From: Phycomyces nitens
Taxonomy: Eukaryota; Mucoromycota; Mucoromycetes; Mucorales; Phycomycetaceae
DNA: 64,000 nt
Direction: 5' to 3'
Assembly (NCBI GenBank): GCA_022702545.1
Contig: JAHRBC010000002.1
Span: 3,038,001 to 3,102,000, forward strand
The first letter of the stretch is position 1. Every line of letters starts with the position of its first letter. The notes under the pieces are model-generated. The model was not told the origin of the DNA. It made no database searches and was given only the letters and a program-made list of their open reading frames with translations. Below, piece after piece: positions 48,038 to 59,598 of this stretch. A program made the position numbers and the translations under genes.

Positions 48038-51000
48038 TTTCACGTGTTCCCATCATTTACTCTCCACCATTTATTTTCCTTTTTTGGAATACAGTTTAAT
48101 TTCAAGTCACAGAGAAATCTGAAGTATTTTTGCATTAACTACCCAAAGGCCAATCCTATAGCCATTTGATATCTGGGCTCTAGAATCATGTAAACCAGGT
48201 ACAGCAAAGTAATGTTCATACAATATATATATTTATATGTATATATATATTGATACATTGATACAAAATTATAGGGTAAATTAGTCTATTATACACTTGG
48301 GACTAGTGTCTTGTCTTTTAAGCTATTGCCAATTCATAGTAGATAACAGAATTGGGTTTTGCACAAAGTGTTTTGCTGCGCAGGGCAAATTATAAGGTGC
48401 ACTCATCCGTGTGACACTTTATGTGGGGTACACTGAATATTAGACTGTATATTACAACCTTAATCATCCAGTGTAGCCCACAACTCAAATCAACAAAACC
48501 AAGTTGGCTGGTTTCATATTGATTAATAGGCGTATAAATGAAACATTGGCTTTCAACAGTCAAATTCGATTACATGTCACCAAGCGAATAAAGAGGGTGC
48601 GTAAAGTGGTCTATGGAATCGAAAAAATACTTTTTGATAAGAATCTCGGTTACACCTCCAAAGACTCTTGCTTCTATAAAAATTATTTGCTAATATACGC
48701 TAAACATCAGCAACAAATGTTGGGGTTTATTGATCAAGGAATCTCTGGAAAGGACATTGTCGTCTTTGGAATGATCCTTGGCCAAGGCATTCATCACGGC
48801 TTTGGTCCCTGTAAGTTCAAACCAAGAATACTGTTGATGACATTGGTGGGTAACCGGGTGTTTGTTTTGTTGCTATGATACCTGTGTTATAAATGACATC
48901 GTCCTGATAAACGGCAATACCCCCCATTTGCTTTTTTTTTTATCTTCCTAATCAGCCTCAGTTACACATTGTAATGATTTGGATACTGTTTATTGATTTC
49001 ACAAGCCTCTACAGCCCATCAAAGTTTATCGGGTAGCACTTTAATATTCTCAAAAATATGATGCTTTTATTCTTGAAAGATAGTATTATATCCCAAGATC
49101 CAATACAATATATATATATATCCGCTCCCAAATGTCTATACTAGCTATATATAAACTATTATATATGCGCCATGACTGTACAGCAAAGCCAATAGTGGAG
49201 CCAGACTATTAAAAAAAATATTGGTAGAAGCGTGCTGGCTCGTGTTCAAAAGGGCTTACAGAACGAGGTGCGACATTTGGCAACTCACAACCTCGGAGTC
49301 GGGCACCTTTTTTTTTTCACTAATGCCACATGCGCCCATCCACAACAAACATACTTTATACACCAACTTTCAGATGTGCGGTTTATTTGGTGCATTTGTT
49401 TGGTCTTGTAACACATTGTTTTTTTTTTAAAAAAAAAAAAGGTCTTTAGGTTCTGCACCAAGGTGTAATTTTATGCTTGGTTGCAGTAAGCTATTTGTCG
49501 ATTCAAAAAGTACGATGAATTTAATATGGCATCAAGACTGTAATGAAATTAAGTTTATAGAAATGCCAACATTTACAAAGTAACTGATGCACTCTGTCGA
49601 TACTTTGGTCTTGTTCTTTAAAATTCATATAATCATAAGAATATGAACCTTGAGGCATTGGCTATTCTCTTTCTTGATAATTTATGCGCATTGCATAACG
49701 TGGACTCAATCGAATATCTTGATATCTTGATATGTCTTTATATATATATATAAACACCCTTAAAGACACGTCTCTGGAGTGATAGAAGCAGGGTTTATGA
49801 GTAAATAAAGATATTGATTGCTCCAGTATCAGTAATACGACTTTGTAAGCTTTTATATTTATTCCAAAAGGTTTAATCTACACCCTGTAATACCAACCGT
49901 TATTTTCAATCAAGCTAAAAAAGGCTAACTCTCCTGCCCATCATTGCATGGAAACTTCCAACTACCTTTTTATCTTTTGAACCAATATATTCCACAAATA
50001 AAGAAGCACGATTGGCGCTGAGGGGGCGGCGGATCACATTCTATTGCTAGATTCTCAAAGCATGCAATTTAGCTAAAATTAAAAAAAAATATAGATTTAT
50101 TTACTTGAAAAAAAAAAAGACGCTTTCTGTTCCATGTACACTTTATCTTTCTGGTTTTCTATCGATGCAGGAGTAGAAAAGCATGGAATCTATTCGATAA
50201 AACCAACCGATGCCTGTGAGTGATAGAGTTAACAATTAAAGTACATTTCTTGGCATATTGTGCAGCCCTAGTTACTCATGGTTCTAGTCAATTGGTAGAG
50301 TTGCATATTTAGTCCATCAGAACGCGCTTTTAGCCTTTTTATTTGTCATGGTTTTGGTGTCATGGTAAAATAAACACAATACAATTTTTTTTTTCATTTG
50401 ACAAAAACTGGTCCTAATTACTCTTGCAAGGTAACCAGGGAATATACCAATACATACATACACAAATACATACATGTTTAATAAGCATCCAAGTGATGAA
50501 TATACACTTTTTTCTTTTTAGAAACCACAGTATTCTACAGAATCAATCTTTATTTAGTACTTGAAAAATTATAGATTCCAAAACTTTTTAGATGTTTCCA
50601 TAATGCCCGCGGAAAGCTAAACCTCTACTTTTTGGTCAAAATCCATCTTTTATATAGATAGAGTTCCTTGTTTTTCTACAATAATAATAACCCTGGGCTA
50701 GTAAATTATATATTCTGAAATGATATAAAAGTAATGGACAATGGTTCTCGACATGAATTGTCCTTGTGTTCCTGGCTATTGGGACCTGATCTAGGCCAAA
50801 AGAAAAAGAAAAAGAAAGAAGAGCACCAGGATACCCAAAGGTCAACCCAAGCTTATTTTTAATAATATTCTTGTTATTTTATAATGTATATCTCACCCAA
50901 TACATCTAGCTATTCCTAGCAAACATTCACTACAAAAATTAGTAAAGAAAAGAGTTGACCCTAGAAACAATGATCGGATCTGTTTTTGATTGGTCTATTT

Positions 51001-52944
51001 AGTCACACTAATTAAAGGTTAAATGACAATGTCCTGGCTTAAAAGGCGTTGTTTGCAGACAGAAATGGTTATTCTTTAGAGAAAAGCATTCAGATCAGTG
51101 TCTTTTTTGTTTGGGCTAGTAAAAGAGCTGGATTTTATAAATCTGGTGGCTGTTTATTTTGCTAGTGGCAAAGGCATACTATTACTTTTGAACCGAAAAA
51201 TAAGCATACGATAAATCGGTTTTCACTAGAATATTTTGTTTGCAAGAGAAAGTACTTTAGAAAATGACAATTGTACGACTGGCAGAGGCTCCTATAGAAT
51301 CCACAGATTGTATGCCAAATATATTTATATATATATATATATATTATTTGTTTGACTATCGATCATTGTATGTTCCCATAATCACTAGACAAAACTACAC
51401 GCGATACTCTACACCACAATAAAGAGAGATCTGTGCTAATATTAGTTTTTGGGACCAAATACACCTTTTTTTAAAAAAATATATAATTCCTGCCAGCCTT
51501 CTAAATATATTTATTTAAAGAAAAAACTAGTGCCAAATTGGCTTCAAGATGCTTTAAATAAAAATTAATCCCCAACAATAAATGGCTTGGTGTTTTGAGA
51601 AATTAGGCTTGTGATTAAATATTCAATTGTGGAAATACCACCACAACACTTTTCTCACTGTCAAGACATACTTGTGTAATTGTGATTTGGCCAAAATCAA
51701 GGCTGTTAATGTGTCGAAAGTGTGGGAATGATCATTATAAACTGGAATTCTGAAGAATGGGGTGAAATATATGGGGCATCTCCTAGAGAAACTCGTTCAT
51801 GGACAACGAATGGGAAATTGGTTGTATGTTGGGGATTTTATTTTTATATCTTTAATATCTTTGGATCTTTAAAAGAATGATACTATTGGCTGTGGGCTTC
51901 TTTTTCTTTTTCTTTTTTGGCTATAAAACATTGGTTACTGAATGGGTGGAGCGTGCTTTTATATGAGAACAAGTGCACCTCATTGGAGATAATCAAATAT
52001 ATATTATATTGTTGGTTTGGGGGATCGACAGGGGAAAATAAGCAGTGCTCCTAAAGAACTTATCATTATTATTATTTTGGACCATCTCTCAAAGATATTG
52101 GATCCGGATAGACTTTCATTTGATTTCAATTGATTGTAGTATAACAAAGAATATGGTTATATTCACATGGATCTTGTTGGCAGAAATGGTGTGTTTAATT
52201 TCACAACTGGATTCATTTGAATATTCTACAAGCAGCTGAAACCAATTGCTGCCTGTACAATGAATATTTATTTAAATGCCATGTATTTTGACAGGGTGTA
52301 AATATCGTGCCTTTTAATCAACCATCTTCATATCCCTTTACAATTTTAGATTTATTCAATGCTACAGAGGCTAAATATCTTATTCTCGTGCCCTTTGTAT
52401 AAAAAATACTGTCCCTGGATGACATACAAGGTATTTATTATCAGTCAGCATTGGTAGTACAGCATTTGTCATCCATGGTTTGACCACCATCAAGGTCAGT
52501 TAAAGGAAGGGGTTGACTAGCAATGGCATTGAATGGGTAGCATGGCTTTTGGTATTTGTTGATTGGCCAAAACTACTCAACCAATCAATCAACCAATCGA
52601 TCAATCAATCAATCAATCAATCAATCAGACTGGCAAGGCAGAATTTGAGGAGAACAATCTGATATTTATATATTTATATATACATATACATATATATATA
52701 TATATATATATGTATATGTATATATATTTTTATATTATATTTATTTTTAATTATTATTATATTATATTATTATTTATTTATTATTATTATTATATTATTA
52801 TTATTATTTATTTATTTATTATTAAAATATATTTCCTGTCTTGTACCCAAAACGAAAAAAGAAAAAAAAAGAAAAAAAGCACCACCAAAAGGACAAGACA
52901 AAAAAAAAGAGAAAGAAAGAAAGAAAGACATCCGAGTATCATTA
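48038..52944. other. AT-rich gene-poor region with microsatellites
   Basis: No secure gene. A 124-codon frame at 48504-48878 (+; VTKRIKRVRKVVYGIEKIL, FIDQGISGKDIVVFGMILGQG) looks like once-coding DNA, possibly a mobile-element or repeat-family relic, but I cannot name it. A less AT-rich patch at 49220-49440 has a short frame only. T10A12 near 49421 is a perfect self-complementary tract. AATC repeats (52571-52628) and a long TA/TTA complex (52660-52830) precede the gene at 52945. Confidence 0.5.
52571..52830. repeat. AATC tetranucleotide tract followed by TA/TTA microsatellite complex
   Basis: Roughly ten AATC-type tetramers at 52571-52628, then alternating TA blocks (52660-52730) and TTA/ATT blocks to about 52830. 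The 158-codon frame across this block is a by-product of the repeats. Confidence 0.9.
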
Positions 52945-53731
52945 ATGTCTCAACCACTAATGTCACACGCCATCGCGTACACCCACCAAGCACCCACCGT
53001 ACAAGAAGTAGCCAGACGTTATGTCCAATGGAGGGATGAAGATGTCGGACTGCTATTGGCAGACCTAGAACAACCAGGTCACTATGAGAAATGGAAAGAA
53101 AACAAGTCTAGCTACAGCAAACGAGTGGCAAATGAAGTGTTTAGCAAAGTAATGTACCATGAGGCCATCAAATTCAAAGTACGTTGGCTGGAATCACGGT
53201 TTCGACGATTGGATGAACAGCTGCGTGCCGTGACTAATGAACAATCCAAAGCTGACATGAAGAGTAAGTTTATTATTATCTTGACCAGAGACTCAAGTTT
53301 TTTATTTTTTGTTTGTTTTTTTTTGCAACAGATAAGTTATTGAAAGAGTTTAAATACTACGATCGTTGCAAGAACATCTTTTCTGCTAATCCTATTGATA
53401 TTGGTGATGCCGATGATTCGTCCAGCAAACCAGAAACAGATGCAGATAGTAGCAGCAACAGCAGCACAAGTAACATAGACCAACTCACTCCATTCACACT
53501 ACCTTTCGGCGCACCTTCCGAGACCGTTGAAACTATTCCTCCCTCAGATCCTATGATGGCCAATACCCCTGTACCCAACAGCCAGACAACAACGCGCCAA
53601 TCGACACCATATGGAATCATTCACCCAGAATCATCAAAAAACCAGACGGAGCCTAGCCATTCGATCCCAAGCAAACGGAAGAAGAGGTAAAGGGTATCCC
53701 CTGATAACAACCAAATCATTCCTATTCACAG

Positions 53732-53766
<35 letters not shown>

Positions 53767-53932
53767 CCAACGTAGTGTGGAAAATATGGAAGAAGAAAGG
53801 CGATTAAAATACGTAGAACTTGAATTGGAGAGCAAGCGTATGGAGCACGACGAACGCATGCAGGGGATGAAGTTGGAACAACTACGACTAGAGATTGAGC
53901 TACAGAAACTAAAGAGTGGCAGTCTTGACTGA
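52945..53932 (+). CDS. Hypothetical SANT/Myb-like-type protein with C-terminal coiled coil
   Basis: Exons 52945-53263, 53332-53686 and 53767-53932 give 279 residues. The N-terminal 120 residues are helical and basic (YVQWRDEDVGLLLADLEQPGHYEKWKENKSSYSKRVANEVF and KVRWLESRFRRLDEQLRAV). They resemble the tri-helix/SANT-like domains common in early-diverging fungi, with spaced Trp residues and a KNKLLKEFKYYDRC segment. A Ser/Thr/Pro-rich linker follows, ending in a nuclear-localisation-like PSKRKKR, and then a charged coiled coil (EEERRLKYVELELESKRMEHD). DNA or chromatin binding is likely by analogy only. The second intron holds a pure TA tract just before its AG. Confidence 0.7.
53732..53765. 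repeat. (TA)n tract inside an intron
   Basis: About 16 TA dinucleotides fill the 3' half of the 80-nt second intron of the preceding gene, right up to the AG at 53765-53766, replacing the usual pyrimidine tract. Confidence 0.9.
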
Positions 53933-54366
53933 TGAATTCACAAGAACAGCATTCACCATCACAACACATACATAAACACATTCTATCGCCATCAATTTCC
54001 ATTCGAATCCATTCTTTGAAGCCTATTTTTCTCTTTTTTTTCAAAAAACAAAAATCAACCAAAAATTGTTGCTTCTTCTCCACCCTCTCTTTGTTTGAGC
54101 GTACATGCGTATTGAGCGTGTGGGTGCATATATACAGGTTCAACATATATATATATACACATATTCATATATAGATATATAGATATATATATGCCTGTAA
54201 TCCAAATGTATGTAAATCAAATGTATGTATAAACATATATATATATATATATTAATACATATACAAATATACACACGATCCCATTGTTATTTCAGAATAA
54301 AATGCAAAACACAAAAGAGAAAAAAAAGAGTAGCACCGAAAAAAAGTCCAGAATGGATTCCCTTTT

Positions 54367-54940
54367 TTAACGGTAAGACTTCTGGAAGCGGGCACGGGCA
54401 CCGGGACCACCGAACTTCTTGGGCTCGCAACGACGGGGATCGGCAACGAGGAGGGTACGGTCGTACTGGACAAGGATTTCCTTGATCTCCTTCTTGGAGG
54501 CCTCATCGACGTACTTTTGGTAAAAGGCAACGATAGCCTTGGCAAGAGCCTGACGGATGGCGTAGATCTGGGAGGTGTGTCCACCACCGTTTACGCGAAT
54601 GCGAATGTCGACGTTGGAGAAACGCTCCTCACCGAGGAGGAGGATGACCTCGTAGACCTTGAACTTAAGGATTTCGGGCTCGAGGAGAGCAAGGGGAGAA
54701 CCGTTGACTCTAATGAGACCACGTCCACGCTTGCAGTGGGCGACAGCAGTGGCGGTTTTCTATAGAGAGAGATTCCAACACCAAAAGAAGTAATGTTTAA
54801 TTGCTGGACCCTGACATTTTACTATATTATATATATATACATGTGCATGTGCATGTGCATGTGCATATATTTATTTGAATATCTGTATCTAGATCCATAT
54901 CTCTACACACCTTGCGACCGAAGGTTTGAACGGCTTCCAT
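54367..54940 (-). CDS. RPS16: 40S ribosomal protein S16 (uS9)
   Basis: Exons 54940-54911 and 54759-54367 on the minus strand give 140 residues, typical for fungi. It belongs to the small-subunit head near the P site. Conserved sequence: [57 protein letters not shown] and the C-terminal tail [14 protein letters not shown], whose last residues contact P-site tRNA in this family. The start used is the ATG at 54940 ([10 protein letters not shown]). A possible alternative uses an upstream ATG at about 55172 spliced into AG-CC within this exon; the two differ only by a few residues. Codon bias is strong, as expected. Confidence 0.95.
54834..54872. repeat. (GTGCAT)n within TA repeats, in the RPS16 intron
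   Basis: Four GTGCAT hexamers flanked by TA dinucleotides, inside the RPS16 intron (54760-54910). Confidence 0.85.
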
Positions 54941-55211
54941 ATCGGTACTACAGGGGGTGGATGTGTGAGTCTGAGAGCGTCTTGGCTGGATGGATCAATG
55001 GATCATATGATTATTTACACACCTTTGGATTGAGAGAAAGAGCAAGTGGTTGGCAGGCCAAAGGTCTGCACTTAGCTGGTTGGACCGCCCTCCAGCCCCT
55101 TCCGGCTGGTTCTTGGATGTCCGACATCCCGGACCGCCCTCCTTCCGGCCAACGCTATTTTACCCACAGCCATCCCTAACCGTCTCTCTCCCCTTCTCTA
55201 TCTCGTAAGCC
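54941..55211. promoter_or_regulatory. Shared divergent promoter of RPS16 and RPL27A
   Basis: Some 270 bases separate the start codons of two ribosomal protein genes read away from each other. The spacer contains two exact copies of GGACCGCCCTCC (about 55083 and 55132) about 50 bases apart. Each is followed closely by a TTCCGGC motif, and a CCGGACCGCCCTC context surrounds the second. This is much more GC-rich than other intergenic DNA here, so it is a good candidate for a ribosomal-protein-gene regulatory element. The factor is unknown. Confidence 0.6.
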
Positions 55212-55919
55212 ATGGTGAGCCTCATCATGCTAATCCATCCATCCATCAAAGACAGAGGATGTGATTACTTGATATATATATATCCCTCTCGACCGAGCAA
55301 AAAAACTGATTGCAACCCATTCGACTTTGTAGCCTACCAGACTTCACCACAACAGAAAGAAGCGTGGACACGTCTCCGCCGGTCACGGTCGTGTTGGTAC
55401 GCACATCATTACATATGTGCATTAGAACAAAATTGCTTACATTCCTTATAGGCAAGCACAGAAAGCATCCTGGTGGTCGTGGTCTTGCTGGTGGTCAGCA
55501 CCATCACCGTATCAACATGGACAAGTACCATCCTGGTTACTTTGGTAAGGTCGGTATGCGTCACTTCCACTTGAAGCAGAACCAGTACTGGCGTCCTATT
55601 GTCAACCTCGATTCTCTCTGGTCTTTGGCCGGTGAGGGTGTCCGTCAGAAGTACAAGAACACCGAGAAGGTTCCCGTCATTGATGCTCTCCAGCACGGTT
55701 ACGGCAAGGTTCTTGCCAAGGGTGACATCTCCCAGGCTGCCATTGTCCGCACTCGCTTCGTATCCCGTCGCGCTGAGGAGAAGATCAAGGCTGCTGGTGG
55801 TGGTAAGTTTTATAAATTATTTTTATAGTATATATGTATATATATATATATACTTGGTACTGATTGTGTGTGTTTGTGTGTTTGTGTGTTTGTGTCTAGT
55901 TGTCGAGCTTATTGCCTAA
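55212..55919 (+). CDS. RPL27A: 60S ribosomal protein L27a/L28 (uL15)
   Basis: Exons 55212-55214, 55333-55396, 55452-55802 and 55900-55919 give 145 residues. The first coding exon is only the ATG. The protein reads [20 protein letters not shown], then [21 protein letters not shown] and [15 protein letters not shown], matching the yeast Rpl28 and human RPL27A family closely. It lies in the large subunit near the E site. Gln38, the position altered in yeast cycloheximide-resistant cyh2 mutants, is the normal residue here. Intron 3 contains TG/TTTG repeats before its AG. It is divergent from RPS16. Confidence 0.97.
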
Positions 55920-56234
55920 GTTCACAGTGGTCTTTACTGTTTCTTTTTTTTTCAAAATAATAAAAAAAAAAGACAAAATGTCTGCAGGCTTATAAAAAAA
56001 ACAAATAGTAATGGAATATGTTGTATATATTTGAGGAATTGCGTTATTATTCTAGATTAACAGTTTGGAGTGAATCTTGATCCTAATTACTGTTTTAGGC
56101 AGAAGCGACTTGCTTTGCCTGCTCCTGTTTGTAAGCATCAGACTGCTGGTACCTGTAATTTTTTTTGTCCGGGGCCAAAAAGTTTACGATTAGCTGGGAA
56201 TACAAAAAAAACAAAAAACCTAGACTATACCAAC

Positions 56235-56696
56235 TTACATTACGATACGGCTAGTCTGGACCATGGCAGTTCCAGCAACAAATGCATTGACGGCAAACAA
56301 GGACCAGTTCTTGGGAATGATGACCATTGCATAACGACTCCACAGCAAGCCAGTTACCACGAGAGCTACACACACACATTTATATTTATATATATATTTA
56401 TCTATTAGGATCCTTATAACCACCAAATTAAAGTAACTTACATGCATTCTGCTTGAGACTCAACTTCTCGACTGGTCTCTCGAGATCACCAAGGGTAGCA
56501 ATCACAAGACCCTATTCAGATTATTCATTCAGTGGTGTTCTTCTTCTTTCTTCTTTTTTTTTTATATGGATAGGAGAAATCTTACCCATTTGGTAAGAGG
56601 TGCCCAAAAGTGAATGGTCTTTGGTCCAGCAGGAGAATTGATGAACCGCTGAATTGCGGTCTGGGCTACGGCTGAACTTGCTGAACTGGCTGCCAT
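56235..56696 (-). CDS. MPC2: Mitochondrial pyruvate carrier subunit (MPC2-type)
   Basis: Exons on the minus strand: 56696-56586, 56511-56442 and 56365-56235, all GT-AG, giving 103 residues. MPC1 and MPC2 pair in the mitochondrial inner membrane to import pyruvate. The family core is intact: INSPAGPKTIHFWAPLTKWG, LVIATLGDLERPVEKLSLKQN, VVTGLLWSRYAMVIIPKNWS and FAVNAFVAGTAMVQTSR. The protein is slightly shorter than human MPC2 (127), mainly at the C-terminus, where the usual charged tail after the last helix is missing. The N-terminus is short and Ala/Ser-rich. The ATG lies in GCCATGG after an Ala/Ser start. Confidence 0.93.
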
Positions 56697-57930
56697 GGTT
56701 GTATGAGGTGAAAGAAAAGAGAAGTGCTGGCGTGAGAACGGGCTTCTTTTTTTATAGTCTTGATACAAACTGAAAAACGCGGGGTTCTGAAATAACAGCA
56801 AAGAACAAGCCAAGTTGGTGAGGCAGTAAAGGGAAACTGGTAACCCTGGGCTATTGTCCCACACAGACTTTTGCCTCTACAATATCCCAACTAGCGTGTC
56901 ACCACCCAACCCAGGCTGAATGCTAGAGATTTATCAACAAGGCGCAAAGGGAGCCGGTAGCATAGTCCCCGGTCCTTTTTTTCTTCTTCTTCTTTTTTGG
57001 TTATATAAATAACAAGGCTCTTATCTCTCTAATTTTGCCTTTTATTACAAGCCAAGACTCTCGGTCTAATACCAGTGTCTCTTGTGGCCAACCATACCGC
57101 ATTAATGTCCACCCAAGATTCCCCCCTCCACACCTAATTTCCTCTTTTTAGCACCTGTAATAAAGATCTCTCTAAAGATGAAGAGAACGAAAAGCACAGA
57201 CAGACCTTTGATTTGATTGGTCGATTTTGTTATCCTTCATCTTGGACCAGCATTTGACGCGATGTTATTGGTCAACTTTGTTTTCCCTTTTAGATCTGCT
57301 TTATCAAACTAAACTTTACCCGCCAGCAAAGATTAAAAGGAAAAGATTATATAAAACCAGGCAAAATACAATACAATAGAAACTATATATATATAAAAAC
57401 AGTTGCCATGGCATTTGTATTTGGCATATTTTTTAAAAAAAAGAGTATTCTTGAATAAGCTGTCTTTTGCTTTTAGAATATTACTCCATCTGCTTTACCG
57501 TAGTGTAAGATCTGGGAAGGATACATAACAGAAAAGTCCGGCAATAGGCTTTTTTTTATTAGGACTTGCTCTTCTTATTGTAAAAACTAGAAAGCCCTTT
57601 TGGAGGCTCTATTTATTTATTCTAGAAAGATGCCTGCCCAAAATGCATTGGAAATGCTCAAGATTGGTTAATTACTTGCATGTATTTTCATTGAAAATAG
57701 GTCAATTCGTAACAGAACAAAAGATGGTTAAACAGTCGTTTATTCGATGATGTGCAATTATTAAAACGCAAAGCAGATCATTCCCCTATTCTGTTGTTAA
57801 TTTTTTGTGTGAAAGAGTGCTTTGGGGGTTTTTTTTTGCTTTGATGTACGTACAGGCACAAAATTAATTAAGAATCTCTAGTTTCTAATATATGATTATT
57901 ATGGTTATGATTATTATGATTATTAATATT
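56697..57930. other. Intergenic region
   Basis: Promoter side of MPC2 at the left, 3' side of the GT49 gene at the right. No gene recognised; AT-rich, with poly-T tracts. Confidence 0.5.
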
Positions 57931-59598
57931 TTAAATCTTTTTGCTGATCATGTCTTGCTTCTTGAGGCTGCCAATGACCTTTGTACACTCCTGCTTAATG
58001 TGACTGGAGCGGTCTGATTCAAACTCTTGGCTCTGGTCAAACTTTCGGGCATAAAACACACACTGCTCAATGCGATAGTTTTTGTATAGTTGCAATTGAA
58101 TCTTGCGCTATTATAAAACAAGTATATAAATAACAGATTTTGGATACAATATATATATATATATATATATATTGGCACTTACTGCCTCGCCTGAAAGACT
58201 ATTCTCGGGTTCTTGGCCTGTTCTCAGGATATAGTCATTTGGAAGTACCCATAAATCAGCTCCTGCAAGATATGCAGAGTATATACATGCCGGAAGAGCA
58301 TCCTCGAACCGTTCCTCACACCTAATTATTATTATTATTATTATAGCTGGTCAGTACCAGTACAGCAAAGGCTATAAAAGATGGTTACCATGGGTGTCCT
58401 TTGCGGGTCGACACATAGACAGGGCCATAGTGATAGTCATAATCAGACACAAGATAGGGTATATCTGCTCCTTGCCACTCTTCGTACGACGTGGGTCCTT
58501 CATTGAGTCCCCAGTGATAATCCAAAAGTCCAATTCGTCCCTCTTCTACCTGGTCCACCAGAGTTTCCTTGTCGAGGGGCCAATCGACATCTTGGGGGAT
58601 ATGGTCCTGGACAGGAAATGCAAATGTAGGCACTACCAAAATATCGCCATCACGAAGCAGAGAAGAATACGTCTGGACGGTCTTGGCGAGATCAGAAATC
58701 CACTGGGTTTTGATGGGTACATGTACGACAAACTCGGATCGACTGAATAGACGAGCCATATTACGGGCTTCCTGGAATCCACCGAGACTAGGTTGGTTTT
58801 CTTGGGTAGGACGAAGAACGAGGTGAATGTCGACGTGTGCCTTGAGAATAGCCTCGGCTTCATATTCATCTTTAATTCTCAACAATCTGCCAACCACCGC
58901 ACTCGGACTGAGTCCAACTTCTGTGGGAACCTGGAGTGTGACGGATATTGGGCCTATAAGGATAAGGGACAATGTTAATAAACCAATTCATTGGCCATTG
59001 GTTTCTACCTTTCCATAGATTGGCAATATGTACAAGATCTGCCCACTCGTCAAGAGTCATGACCGTAGCCAGTGTGAGGGCATCTGGGGCAGGTGTGGAT
59101 TCTGCCAAGAACCAGTATGGCCGGATGTGTTCGGATTTAATTAGTGATTTACTGAGCATTTTAGAAAGACGAAGCCGCGGCGAGAGTGTGTTTAGTGAGG
59201 AGGGGATTTCGACCGAGACATTTGCTGTGGGGGTATGGCTGACTAGGTCTATTGGCCAATGAGTTGCGAGTGCTTTGGATTTTGGTTACTGACTTGCCTG
59301 TTGTTGGTCCATTTGACCAGAGAGCGAGATGGGCTGTGGCAATGCAGATACTAAAGATGACATATGCCCAGCCTAGATATCTTACTGCTCGTGTTCTGAC
59401 CAGTCTGCGTATCCAATTCCTGGCTGGTGATTCAGAAAACTCTGGCCAGAAAAAGTATCTAGAGTGCATTTTGGGCAGGCGTGCCCCCGTAGGAGGACAT
59501 GCTGTTGATAGAGATATCTTTCGCTGGTGGACGGCGTGTTTGGAATCCTTTGAGCGAAATAGTTTTGGAGACACTGGCCGGGTATCTTTTGTTGACAT
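57931..59598 (-). CDS. GT49 (LARGE-like) glycosyltransferase, type II membrane protein
   Basis: Exons on the minus strand: 59598-59298, 59224-59009, 58953-58389, 58321-58183 and 58107-57931, giving 465 residues. A basic cytosolic N-terminus is followed by one membrane anchor (YLGWAYVIFSICIATAHLALW), then a lumenal domain, as for Golgi enzymes. Matches to the LARGE/B4GAT1 family are ALTLATVMTLDEWADLVHIA, GPISVTLQVP, HLVLRPTQENQPS, ARNMARLFSRSEFVVHVPI, DGDILVVPTFAFP, and the distal DYHYGPVYVSTRKGHPWCEERF with AYLAGADLWVLPND. The donor sugar and acceptor are unknown in fungi. The first intron (59225-59297) keeps frame only with GC-AG (donor GCAAGT). Confidence 0.85.

Noticed and set aside
49220..49340. 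Possible small RNA gene in a less AT-rich patch
   Set aside because: I could not fold a cloverleaf or recognise snoRNA boxes, and there are no A/B-box-like elements in the right spacing.
52563..53039. 158-codon plus-strand frame rich in Ile/Tyr and Lys
   Set aside because: It is a translation of AATC, TA and TTA microsatellites and A-rich leader sequence. The real gene starts at 52945 in another frame.
53634..54146. 170-codon minus-strand frame
   Set aside because: It overlaps the plus-strand coiled-coil gene and TA repeats and has no family resemblance.
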